Below, in pieces: positions 1 to 5,837 of a stretch of DNA of 11,874 nucleotides. This DNA is from SAR324 cluster bacterium. GTDB lineage: Bacteria; Bdellovibrionota; UBA2361; JAAZON01. The notes beneath the pieces were generated by a model that had not been told where the DNA came from, searched no databases, and was given only the letters and a program-made list of their open reading frames with translations. A program made the translations under genes and the position numbers. The first letter of the stretch is position 1. Each line of letters begins with the position of its first letter. The DNA lies in NCBI GenBank assembly GCA_012797725.1, contig JAAZON010000188.1, positions 1 through 11,874 of the forward strand. The letters are read 5' to 3'.

Positions 1-518
1 AAAATGAGAGAGTTAAGTATGGATTGAAAATGCCAGGTGGCTTGAGCTTTCTTATCAAAGGAAGTTTTAGCGCAGAAATCCCAGCTCTTGATCAAATTCC
101 AGCTACGGATCGCCCACCCTTAAATATTTCATTTTACTCTTATCATCTTATGGCGGGACTTGGTTTTTTGTTCGTTGGATTAAGCAGTTTGGGATTGTTC
201 TACTGGTATCGTGGCACGCTCTATGAGAAACGCTGGCTTCTTTGGATATTTGTTTTTGCCGTTCTAGGGCCAATTCTTTCAAATCAAGCAGGTTGGGTTG
301 CAGCCGAAATGGGGCGTCAACCCTGGATAGTATATGGCTTGCTTAGGACTTCTGACGCTTTGTCGAAGGCAGTCTCCGCCTCGCAGGTACTTGGATCAAT
401 AATCATGTTTATGTTTATTTACCTCCTTTTGTTTGCCATATGGATTTATTTACTTAACTCAAAAATAATGCATGGGCCTGAACCTATCGCACCTAGCTCA
501 GATCAGGAAATAAATTAA
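1..518 (+). CDS. cydA: Cytochrome bd quinol oxidase subunit I (CydA), 3' part; 5' end outside window
   Basis: Inner-membrane subunit that oxidises quinol and carries the b558, b595 and d haems. The frame is open to the left edge (first full codon at 3), so about 171 C-terminal codons are present, ending in TAA at 516-518. The family's PGxLSF stretch is followed by FYSYHLMAGLGF, whose Met (codon 150-152) matches the haem b558 axial ligand. Next comes GWVAAEMGRQPW, the most diagnostic CydA motif, with the conserved Trp, Glu and Arg (E. coli W441, E445, R448). Three hydrophobic segments fit the last transmembrane helices. E. coli has Arg two residues before the haem-ligand Met; here it is His, which I believe also occurs in some other CydA lineages. 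cydB starts 20 nt downstream, so the two are co-transcribed. Family assignment is secure; the enzyme class (classical or cyanide-insensitive) cannot be told without the N-terminal Q-loop. Confidence 0.95.
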   Translation, partial: NERVKYGLKMPGGLSFLIKGSFSAEIPALDQIPATDRPPLNISFYSYHLMAGLGFLFVGLSSLGLFYWYRGTLYEKRWLLWIFVFAVLGPILSNQAGWVAAEMGRQPWIVYGLLRTSDALSKAVSASQVLGSIIMFMFIYLLLFAIWIYLLNSKIMHGPEPIAPSSDQEIN

Positions 519-537
519 GAGATTAAGGTAAAAATTC

Positions 538-1569
538 ATGTTGAACGACATCAGTAATTTGCAACACTTTTGGTTCTTCACGTTAGGGGCTCTCCTAATA
601 GGCTATGCAGTATTGGATGGTTTTGATTTAGGTGTTGGTATACTCCATCTGTTCACAAAAAAAGATGAGGATCGTCGTGTCTTTATGAATGCTATCGGCC
701 CTGTTTGGGATGGAAATGAAGTTTGGCTAGTGACCTTTGGAGGAGCTCTCTTCGCAGCATTTCCTGAAGCTTACGCCACAGTTTTTTCGGCATACTATAT
801 TCCTTTCATGGCTCTTCTTTGTGCCCTGATTTTTCGGGCAGTATCCATAGAGTTTAGAAGTAAGCAGGACTCAAAAGCATGGCGCGTTGCCTGGGATTTC
901 GGGTTCTTTTTGGGAAGTTTTACTGCCACGTTTTTGTTTGGAGTCGCAGTTGGAAATTCAATAAAAGGAATACCAATTGGTGCCGATAAGGAGTTTGTCG
1001 GGAGCTTCTTTGACTTCTTAAGCCCTTATGCGCTTTTGCTTGGAGTTTTTGTCCTTAGTGTTTTTACCATGCATGGGGCTTTGTTTCTTAATCTCAAAGC
1101 CTCTGGCACATTACAGGAGAGAATTCAAAGATGGAGCTGGAGGAGCTTTGGAGCTTTTGCATTTCTTCTTGTACTTGTGACAGTGACGACATTATATGCT
1201 TATCCATTCGTTATGAGTAATTTTAGTAAGATGCCGCTTCTCTGGGTTGTCGTGGGTTTAATTCTGATTGCTGTTGCTAATATTCCACGCTCTCTTTACT
1301 TTAATAATTATCCTTTAGCCTTTTTATCCTCCTGTCTTTGCATTGCAGGCATGGTCTGTATGTTTGGTATGAGTCTTTATCCAAACCTTGTGCTTTCAAG
1401 CCTCGATCCCGCTTGGAATATTACTATTCAAAATGCAGCTTCTTCTGAAAAGACTCTTGGGATAATGCAGTTGGTTGCTTTTATTGGAATGCCATTTGTT
1501 CTCTGCTATACGGCAATTATCTATTGGGTGTTTCGAGGAAAGGTGGAGATTGAGGAACTACATTATTAA
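538..1569 (+). CDS. cydB: Cytochrome bd quinol oxidase subunit II (CydB)
   Basis: Second integral membrane subunit of the bd oxidase, needed for assembly and for the proton path to the haems. It has 343 residues, close to the family norm (about 335-385), with about nine hydrophobic segments. Diagnostic motifs are DGFDLGVG at residues 27-34 and GPVWDGNEVWL at 54-64, whose Asp58 matches the proton-channel Asp58 of E. coli CydB. The ATG at 538 has an AAGG ribosome site at 525-528 and lies 20 nt after the cydA stop. It ends in TAA at 1567-1569. No cydX-like small subunit gene and no clear hairpin terminator are visible in the next 90 nt. The gene looks intact and normal. Confidence 0.97.
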   Translation: MLNDISNLQHFWFFTLGALLIGYAVLDGFDLGVGILHLFTKKDEDRRVFMNAIGPVWDGNEVWLVTFGGALFAAFPEAYATVFSAYYIPFMALLCALIFRAVSIEFRSKQDSKAWRVAWDFGFFLGSFTATFLFGVAVGNSIKGIPIGADKEFVGSFFDFLSPYALLLGVFVLSVFTMHGALFLNLKASGTLQERIQRWSWRSFGAFAFLLVLVTVTTLYAYPFVMSNFSKMPLLWVVVGLILIAVANIPRSLYFNNYPLAFLSSCLCIAGMVCMFGMSLYPNLVLSSLDPAWNITIQNAASSEKTLGIMQLVAFIGMPFVLCYTAIIYWVFRGKVEIEELHY

Positions 1570-1660
1570 CAAAAAAACAACATTCACGAGAAGAAACTCC
1601 ATATCCACTCCAAGGGTTCGGTAGGGTGAATAATCCTGAGTTTGGCGTTATGACACGCAC

Positions 1661-1750
1661 TTTCTGCATTCTGCTATACAGCTAACGGCTGTCTGACTTC
1701 TGCTTTTCTGCCTCACTGCTTCAGCAGACTGTCTTTCTGATTCTGTTAAC
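1661..1750. repeat. Degenerate heptamer (NTTCTGC-like) tract
   Basis: TTCTG, TTCTGC or close variants recur about every 7-8 nt, for example TTTCTGC, ATTCTGC, GTCTGACTTCTGC, TTTTCTGCC, CTTTCTGATTCTG. They are interleaved with GCTAACGGC and TCAGCAGACTG. The units are too diverged for a clean tandem repeat but the period is visible by eye. The tract does not encode an open frame. Further TTCTGA(A/T)TCTGTTAACT units occur at about 1737-1752 and 1810-1827, with a more diverged one near 2020-2035. Confidence 0.5.
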
Positions 1751-1980
1751 TAAAATGCTGGTTCCTTCTTATTTCCGCCCTCGGCATTCTGCTTAATGGC
1801 TAATGGCCTTCTGAATCTGTTAACTGAATCGGAACATTTGAATTTTTAGAACTCAGTAAAGCAGTTCTTAGACTCCGTTAGCTGTTGGCGCTGAAGCAGT
1901 AGACCGAGGGCTGGAGATAAGAATCTGGTATAAAATGCTGGCTCCTGTTATTTCCGCTCACGGCAGTCTGATTAACGGAC
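1751..1980. repeat. Three diverged copies of an element of about 40 bp (two direct, one inverted)
   Basis: Copy 1 at 1751-1806 and copy 2 at 1931-1980 share TAAAATGCTGG(T/C)TCCT, then TTATTTCCGC, CGGCA(T/G)TCTG and TTAA(T/C)GG, with roughly 80% identity and one 1-nt gap by eye. A third copy is inverted at 1872-1922: its reverse complement contains TCTTATCTCCAGCCCTCGG, then CTGCTT and GCTAACGG, matching 1767-1806. The arrangement suggests a small non-coding repetitive element that has duplicated and inverted locally. There is no regular spacing, so this is not a CRISPR array. Confidence 0.55.
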
Positions 1981-2077
1981 TTCAGATTTTTAGCCTTACT
2001 GTTTCCGAAAAATTGCTTTTCTGAATCCACTAACTGAAATTAAAAGAACGAGCTTGCCGACCTAGTAGCCAAGAAGT

Positions 2078-2680
2078 TTAAAAGGACTCCTTCGTTAAAT
2101 CATGAGCTTCGCCGTTAATATCATTTGCTTTGGCTTTTAGCTCTTCAAGAATTTCATGAGGTCTTGAGCCAGGCTCTATCATTTTGGAAAGCTCTTTAAG
2201 GAGCTCTTCAACATACTCCTTCCAGACTACTGCTGTCTTGGGATAGTTTTTTGGTTCTATCTTAGTGGCGGCAAAAGAGGCGATTTCAAGCCATCATTCA
2301 AACGCTTCGGAATTTCCATTTATATGATTTACCATAGCATTTTCAATGCACACACATGCTATGCCTGTTAGGTCCTCAGTCCCGATATCGATATTTGGAG
2401 CATCAATAATTTTTTCGACCTCCGCTTTCGTAATTTGCTTTAAATCCACGCACCTTTTTAAACCGCCTACAACTATATATCCAGGGATTATTCCAGGATA
2501 ACTATCCCGCAAGTCCCTTAGTAAATCGTTCCAAATGAATTCTTGCATTGAAAATTCGTCGCGTACTACAGGTATGTTTACTCCAGGAATCTCAATCGGT
2601 TCAGGCAGTTTGGTTCTCCAATGAATGTTATTTATTTTATTTATTCTAACCTGACACGAGAAGCTAAGCAAATTGGGCAA
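2078..2680 (-). pseudogene. Hypothetical gene interrupted by one in-frame TGA
   Basis: Reading the minus strand, a frame of 128 codons from a TTG at 2680 ends at TGA 2294-2296. The same frame then continues for 71 codons without a start codon to TAA at 2078-2080. The second part has typical protein composition, beginning WLEIASFAA and rich in charged amphipathic helix (for example EYVEELLKELSKMIE), so the two halves look like one protein split by a nonsense codon. I do not recognise the family. The N-terminus is uncertain: TTG 2680 has no clear ribosome site, and the first codons overlap a possible remnant on the other strand. Alternatives are a short functional 128-residue protein, or readthrough at UGA. 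The mid-gene break favours a pseudogene. Confidence 0.5.
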
Positions 2681-2981
2681 AGCTTTGGGCGAAACTGGAT
2701 AGCTCTAAGCTCCTGAGTTGATTCTGCCTGGGAGGCGGAACGGCAATCGCGCTTTCTAACGAAGACAAGCTGGATAGAGGTAAAAGAATCTCTTGTCGAC
2801 AACGCGAGGCGCTTCACGCTAGGCCATTGAGCAATGGAAGATAAGGCAGGAGAAGGAGGAATGTTATCTCGCGGGATCTTGCCTGATAGAGTGATCTGAA
2901 AAAACACCTAGGGTGCAGTGCAAACAGTGTGGAAAAAGTTCAACCTCGCTAAATTCACGAATCGATGATATTCTTTAATAC
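2681..2981. other. Decayed intergenic region upstream of the nucleotidyltransferase pair
   Basis: About 300 nt with no intact gene. On the plus strand a broken frame contains an LGGGTAIAL peptide (2728-2754) reminiscent of AbiEii-type nucleotidyltransferases, preceded by an in-frame TGA. A 12-codon ORF (2861-2899) lies after a purine-rich AGGAGAAGGAGGA. A short frame ending at 2978 reads VQCKQCGKSS. None is convincing as a gene. I see no strong promoter for the downstream pair. Confidence 0.5.
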
Positions 2982-3527
2982 ATGCGTTCAGGAGTTACAA
3001 AACAAAAGCTACAAATCTTATTTGAAGAACTTGGAAAATCGGCCAAGGGGCCGGGAAATGTTTACATCGTAGGCGGCTCTACCGCCTTACTGCTAGGCAT
3101 TCGTGATCAAACTATAGATGTTGATTTGAAACTTGATCCGGAAGCCCCCGGTATTTTCGAGAGAATTGAAACATTAAAAAACCAACTCAATATCAATATT
3201 GAAATAGCATCACCTGATCAATTTATCCCTGCGCTTCCGGGTTGGAGAGAGCGGAGTGAATTTATTGCTGCTATAGGATCTTTAAACTTCTATCATTATG
3301 ATTTCTATGGACAAGTTCTCGCAAAAATCGAGCGAGGTCATGAACAGGATCTCTCGGATGCGACCGAAATGGTTAAAAGTGCTAAGGTCAAATTAGGGTT
3401 ATTGCTTTCACTCTATGAAGAGATAGAGCCTCAACTTCTGAGGTATCCCGCTATAAATAAGAATGATTTTGCCAACAAAGTGAAGCAATTTATTAAACTT
3501 CAAAAAGAAGAGAATGTTCGAGGGTGA
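2982..3527 (+). CDS. DUF6036-like nucleotidyltransferase, probable toxin-antitoxin/defence-type component
   Basis: A 181-residue soluble protein with the polymerase-beta-like nucleotidyltransferase signature. VGGSTALLLG at residues 30-39 is followed by TIDVDL at 44-49, so the GGS loop and the DxD metal-binding pair (Asp46, Asp48) are both present. KIERGHEQDLSD at 115-126 matches the conserved second half of DUF6036 proteins, which are related to the AbiEii/MenA group. The ATG at 2982 has no good ribosome site; a short or leaderless 5' end is possible. The stop overlaps the next gene's GTG (GTGA at 3524-3527), so translation is coupled. Substrate is unknown; relatives transfer nucleotides to tRNA or protein. 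The fold call is strong, the biological role is inference from family and pairing. Confidence 0.8.
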   Translation: MRSGVTKQKLQILFEELGKSAKGPGNVYIVGGSTALLLGIRDQTIDVDLKLDPEAPGIFERIETLKNQLNINIEIASPDQFIPALPGWRERSEFIAAIGSLNFYHYDFYGQVLAKIERGHEQDLSDATEMVKSAKVKLGLLLSLYEEIEPQLLRYPAINKNDFANKVKQFIKLQKEENVRG

Positions 3528-3826
3528 ATATATTGGACGAGGAAATATACAAAGACCTACCTGGCTGGAATCTGTTCCATCGAGGGCTTAGCGACATTCG
3601 GAACTCGAAAGTATCCGAAGAAGCACTTTTAGTTCTTATTGCAAGACCAAGACTTCAAGCGCTTGGAATCGATATTCCTGATTTGGCAGGACTTCCACGC
3701 CCTCGCGAACATCTGTTATTTTCATTAATCGAGGAAACGCATCCTGACGGAGCACATTCTTATTACAACTCAATTATTCGCCGTATAGTAAGCTTTGCAA
3801 GAGCATATGCGGCGAACTTGGAATAA
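3524..3826 (+). CDS. Small conserved partner protein of DUF6036 nucleotidyltransferase
   Basis: A 100-residue protein starting with GTG at 3524 that overlaps the upstream stop by 4 nt (GTGA), with purine-rich AAGAAGAG about 10 nt upstream. It has the pattern GLSDI, then EALLVLIARPRLQALGI at 33-49, a mid-protein PREHLLFSLIEE, and AHSYYNSIIRRIVSFARAY near residues 76-94. From memory this layout (two-helix N-terminus, then an AHSxYNxLIRRxVSF C-terminal block) recurs in unnamed proteins encoded next to DUF6036 nucleotidyltransferases. It has no signal peptide or membrane segment. The obvious hypothesis is an antitoxin or cofactor for the enzyme; function is not established. Confidence 0.7.
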   Translation: MNILDEEIYKDLPGWNLFHRGLSDIRNSKVSEEALLVLIARPRLQALGIDIPDLAGLPRPREHLLFSLIEETHPDGAHSYYNSIIRRIVSFARAYAANLE

Positions 3827-4024
3827 TGTTGTGGAGAAGGGAGAGACTGCTGGGACGTCCACCCTCTGCAGTATCAAGAGAACTGAAGCGAAACGCTGAA
3901 GTTCTTTCAATTGATGACGACTACATAGAGTTCAAAAGAAAACTTTATCAATAATCATCCTCTAAAAATACTTGGATTTAAGATTTCTAATGAAGTCTGG
4001 CAGCAGGAATCAGAGCCCAAATAG
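3826..4024 (+). pseudogene. IS30-family transposase remnant (N-terminal HTH and C-terminal end, internal deletion)
   Basis: Two pieces in different frames. The first (3826-3954, 42 codons, ATG overlapping the preceding TAA) contains LGRPPSAVSRELKRN, closely matching the helix-turn-helix at the start of IS30-family transposases (LGRSPSTVSREIKRN type). The second, shifted by +1 (about 3932-4021, stop TAG 4022-4024), reads FINNHPLKILGFKISNEVW, matching the family's C-terminal NNRPRKxLGFKTPxEVF block. The whole DDE core is missing, so the element is dead. It lies directly after the nucleotidyltransferase pair. A possible terminal repeat remnant lies at 4103-4130. Confidence 0.65.
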
Positions 4025-4141
4025 GGGAGAGCTTCAAGGCAGCTCCCTCATCTTTCTATGCACCACTTCTCTTTCTTTTGCTATATCACTTCTAAAGGCT
4101 CAGGTGTCGCGTTAACTAATTGGAGATGCCTAAGATGGCCA

Positions 4142-4621
4142 TCAGACGTATTCGACGCGATTTGGCAGCCCATTTATGACTACTTTGACTGCATCAATAT
4201 TCATTTCCACTGTTCGTTCTGGAGGCCCTGGTGAAAAGATCAGATTGCGATGAGAGAATAGCTCTTTGTCAATCAATATAACGATGCTTTCGGGAAGCCC
4301 AAATGGCACTGCGCACATTGGTTTGCATCCTGTCTGTTCTTGCAGTTCCTTATCGCTTGCAATAAGAACCCTTTCTCCGAGCACCTCTTTGATCTTCCCA
4401 AAATCAGCACGCTTTGTTTCGACTGTTACAAGCATGCAAGATAGGCCCCCCTTGCTGCGGAGGAATAGGCTTTTGGTCTCAGTCCCTGTCAAACCGAATC
4501 TGTCACGCACAACAGCTGCTGCAGTATAATCGAGAACTGGTTCATGCTCAAACTCGCTATAGTTACCAGCTGCATCCAGCTGCTGTTTGGATCTTTGATA
4601 TAGCTCACTAGTATCCCGCAT
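4142..4621 (-). CDS. YbaK/ProX-family aminoacyl-tRNA deacylase (trans-editing protein)
   Basis: A 159-residue cytosolic protein of the YbaK/EbsC/ProX superfamily, which hydrolyses mischarged aminoacyl-tRNAs (for example Cys- or Ala-tRNAPro). Visible family features are TKSLFLRSKGGLSCMLVTV at residues 49-67, with a candidate catalytic Lys, then LGERVLIAS, GCKPMCAVPFGLP at 98-110 and a C-terminal LIFSPGPPERTVEMN at 127-141. Length fits the family. The ATG at 4621 is preceded by GAGAGG 4 nt upstream, slightly close but plausible. It is transcribed alone, with gene-free DNA on both sides. Which amino acid and tRNA it edits cannot be read from the sequence. Confidence 0.88.
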   Translation of the reverse strand: MRDTSELYQRSKQQLDAAGNYSEFEHEPVLDYTAAAVVRDRFGLTGTETKSLFLRSKGGLSCMLVTVETKRADFGKIKEVLGERVLIASDKELQEQTGCKPMCAVPFGLPESIVILIDKELFSHRNLIFSPGPPERTVEMNIDAVKVVINGLPNRVEYV

Positions 4622-4828
4622 TTTTCCTCTCTCTTTATCCTACTGCTTGACCTTAAAAGTACCTAGAGTAAAAAACTGCGGAAAATAACAGACATTCATG
4701 TCCTTTTAATTATTAGATCTGCCATAATAGTGGCTGTGTGCCCCATATCATACAAATGAGACTTGACAGCAATGAAAATCCTACAACCCAGCTACTTTTT
4801 CTGCTTAGCTAGGTTACTCCATTCGCTT

Positions 4829-4898
4829 ATACAACACTTTCAATCTTCGGAATCGCTACTCTTTGATCGACATTAAAAGCCCCAAGGAGGTGTTGTAT
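4829..4898. repeat. 9-bp inverted repeat pairing over a start codon
   Basis: ATACAACAC at 4829-4837 is the exact reverse complement of GTGTTGTAT at 4890-4898, with 52 nt between. The right arm includes the end of the AAGGAGG ribosome site and the first two bases of the ATG at 4897. In RNA, pairing could hide that start. It may also be chance, given the long loop. Confidence 0.35.
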
Positions 4899-4947
4899 GA
4901 CCAAGTATGACGTTTTTCTGGTGCACTTGATGAGGCTAATTGAGTAA
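4897..4947 (+). CDS. 16-codon ORF with strong ribosome site; leader peptide or gene remnant
   Basis: AAGGAGG at 4884-4890 lies 6 nt before ATG 4897, one of the best ribosome sites in the window, yet the frame ends at TAA 4945-4947 after MTKYDVFLVHLMRLIE. The first eight residues resemble the N-terminus of RelE/ParE-type toxins (YxVFLT type), so a truncated toxin gene is one reading. A short regulatory leader peptide is another, since the stop falls within the predicted promoter of the next gene. No attenuator-like hairpin with a T run follows. Confidence 0.25.
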   Translation: MTKYDVFLVHLMRLIE

Positions 4948-4968
4948 ATTTTCACGGCATTATATACT
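4940..4968 (+). promoter_or_regulatory. Predicted sigma-70-type promoter for the orphan gene at 5033
   Basis: TTGAGT at 4940-4945 and TATACT at 4963-4968 are separated by 17 nt. These match 4 of 6 and 5 of 6 consensus positions with ideal spacing. The expected transcript start near 4975 leaves an untranslated leader of about 58 nt. Confidence 0.45.
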
Positions 4969-5032
4969 ATATTTGGTCACGAGAACCAGGCCTAGCGATG
5001 TGTAAATAGATTGTTTTTGTGGAGTGGGAAAT

Positions 5033-5665
5033 ATGGCACCTGATCATCAAAAAATGAATTGGGTATATTTGCGTGGAGGAGGGCATCCTGGTGACGGCGA
5101 ACCTAGTGAAGGGTCTATACTTCAACCTCAAACTAAACCTGCCAACTTTGAAGCATTGAAATTTGAAGCATTGAAATCCTCGTACGGAGAAAGGGTGTGG
5201 TATGGCGGGCAAGATACCTCTAATTCTGATGGGCCGATAGTTTGGCTCCAGATGTTTGAGGTAGATCAGGGATCGGAGGCGATTCTTATTAGACTGGCTT
5301 TCTCTAAGGAGATAGCCGGAGGAAGTGAGGGAATTAGAGCCAAGTGCTATATGATAAGGGAAGACGTATCCCCAGAGCAGAGACAGCGTATACTGGATGT
5401 TGCTGTACTACTATTGGGAGCTAAAGAAGAGGGTGCTAAAGAGCTTAAAAAGCTCTTGCGCGAAGGCGTTCTATCGGAAGATAAAGCTACTGCTCAAGAG
5501 GTGCGAGGTTTCATCCCTGAAGAAGAAAAATTGCTTCCAAGCTCAAAAGCTCGGGAGATCATCAATGTAACTGATTTACTACTCGAGTCGAAGGACTTAT
5601 ATGAGTCTCCCAAAGAATTCTTAAAATTTGATTTGAAGGGAAGCAGATTTTTTCAGATCAAATAA
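5033..5665 (+). CDS. Orphan hypothetical protein, 210 residues
   Basis: I do not recognise this protein. I prefer ATG 5033 over GTG 5024 because GGAG at 5021-5024 lies 8 nt before the ATG but overlaps the GTG. It is soluble, without signal peptide or membrane segment. The N-terminal half holds a glycine-rich YLRGGGHPGDGEP segment (residues 12-24), a duplicated FEALK pair (39-48) and a beta-rich part with IVWLQMFEVDQGSEAILIRL (69-88). The C-terminal half is highly charged and helical (about 110-198), with SPEQRQRILDVAVLLLGAKE and REIINVTDLLLE. It runs convergently with dnaE2 and has its own promoter. It could be a lineage-specific gene. Its frame is clearly open against a background where other frames are broken. 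Confidence 0.65.
   Translation: MAPDHQKMNWVYLRGGGHPGDGEPSEGSILQPQTKPANFEALKFEALKSSYGERVWYGGQDTSNSDGPIVWLQMFEVDQGSEAILIRLAFSKEIAGGSEGIRAKCYMIREDVSPEQRQRILDVAVLLLGAKEEGAKELKKLLREGVLSEDKATAQEVRGFIPEEEKLLPSSKAREIINVTDLLLESKDLYESPKEFLKFDLKGSRFFQIK
5147..5176 (+). repeat. Exact 15-bp tandem duplication inside the orphan gene
   Basis: TTTGAAGCATTGAAA occurs twice back to back (5147-5161 and 5162-5176), duplicating five codons (FEALK) in frame. The two copies are identical, which points to a recent slippage or duplication event. Confidence 0.9.
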
Positions 5666-5790
5666 ATTTCTCGCAAATTCGTTCAAATTTAATAAACCAG
5701 ACGCAAGATCGTTTAGATATTTTTCATTTCAGGATATTTAGAATCAAGAGACAATCAACTAATATTTACTTGTCCGCTAAATTTGAACCC

Positions 5791-5826
5791 AGCCTCGTCC
5801 ATTTTTTTTAAAAAATGGACGAGGCT
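5791..5826. terminator. Strong hairpin between convergent genes, probable bidirectional terminator
   Basis: AGCCTCGTCCA (5791-5801) pairs exactly with TGGACGAGGCT (5816-5826). The interior T8 and A6 can add six A-T pairs, giving 17 bp with a 2-nt loop. It lies 11 nt after the dnaE2 stop and 125 nt after the orphan gene's stop, at the junction of convergent transcripts. The T and A runs are inside the hairpin rather than after the GC stem, so it is not a textbook intrinsic terminator on either strand. Confidence 0.55.
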
Positions 5827-5837
5827 ACGGCGCAAAA

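Larger units (their letters stand above)
1570..2077. other. Gene-free intergenic tract (about 500 nt) filled with degenerate repeats
   Basis: No reading frame of useful length and no known RNA gene is visible between cydB and the next decayed gene. From about 1661 onward the tract consists of degenerate TTCTG-rich units and copies of a longer element (separate entries). A small inverted repeat AGAACT...AGTTCT sits near 1851-1871. The first 90 nt after cydB would be where a cydAB terminator should lie, but I see no GC-rich stem followed by a T run. Confidence 0.7.
4622..5032. other. Gene-poor intergenic region (about 410 nt)
   Basis: Between the divergent deacylase gene and the orphan plus-strand gene I see no full-size gene. 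It holds a 16-codon ORF with an excellent ribosome site, a 9-bp inverted repeat overlapping that start, and a promoter for the downstream gene (separate entries). A minus-strand frame near 4688-4780 gives a peptide of about 30 residues without a start and is probably chance. Confidence 0.6.

Noticed and set aside
1661..2040. CRISPR-like array
   Set aside because: Repeats are diverged, irregularly spaced and partly inverted; there are no uniform spacers and no cas genes.
2078..2680. Genetic code with TGA as sense codon
   Set aside because: TGA ends the nucleotidyltransferase, YbaK-family, imuA, imuB and dnaE2 genes at family-appropriate positions, so general reassignment is excluded.
2861..2899. 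12-codon ORF after AGGAGAAGGAGGA
   Set aside because: The nearest GGAGG is only 1 nt from the ATG, the peptide is tiny and it sits in decayed DNA; I could not separate it from chance.
2641..2907. 88-codon minus-strand ORF
   Set aside because: It overlaps the split gene in another frame, has low-complexity Ser/Arg-rich composition and no family pattern; most likely a chance frame.
2895..2978. Short frame with VQCKQCGKSS, zinc-ribbon-like
   Set aside because: About 27 codons, no start or ribosome site; two Cys only.
4688..4780. Minus-strand frame encoding about 30 residues upstream of the deacylase gene
   Set aside because: No start codon with ribosome site and no recognisable motif.
4967..5212. 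81-codon minus-strand ORF opposite the orphan gene
   Set aside because: It is antisense to a better-supported frame with promoter and ribosome site; its repeated FQCFK simply mirrors the 15-bp duplication.
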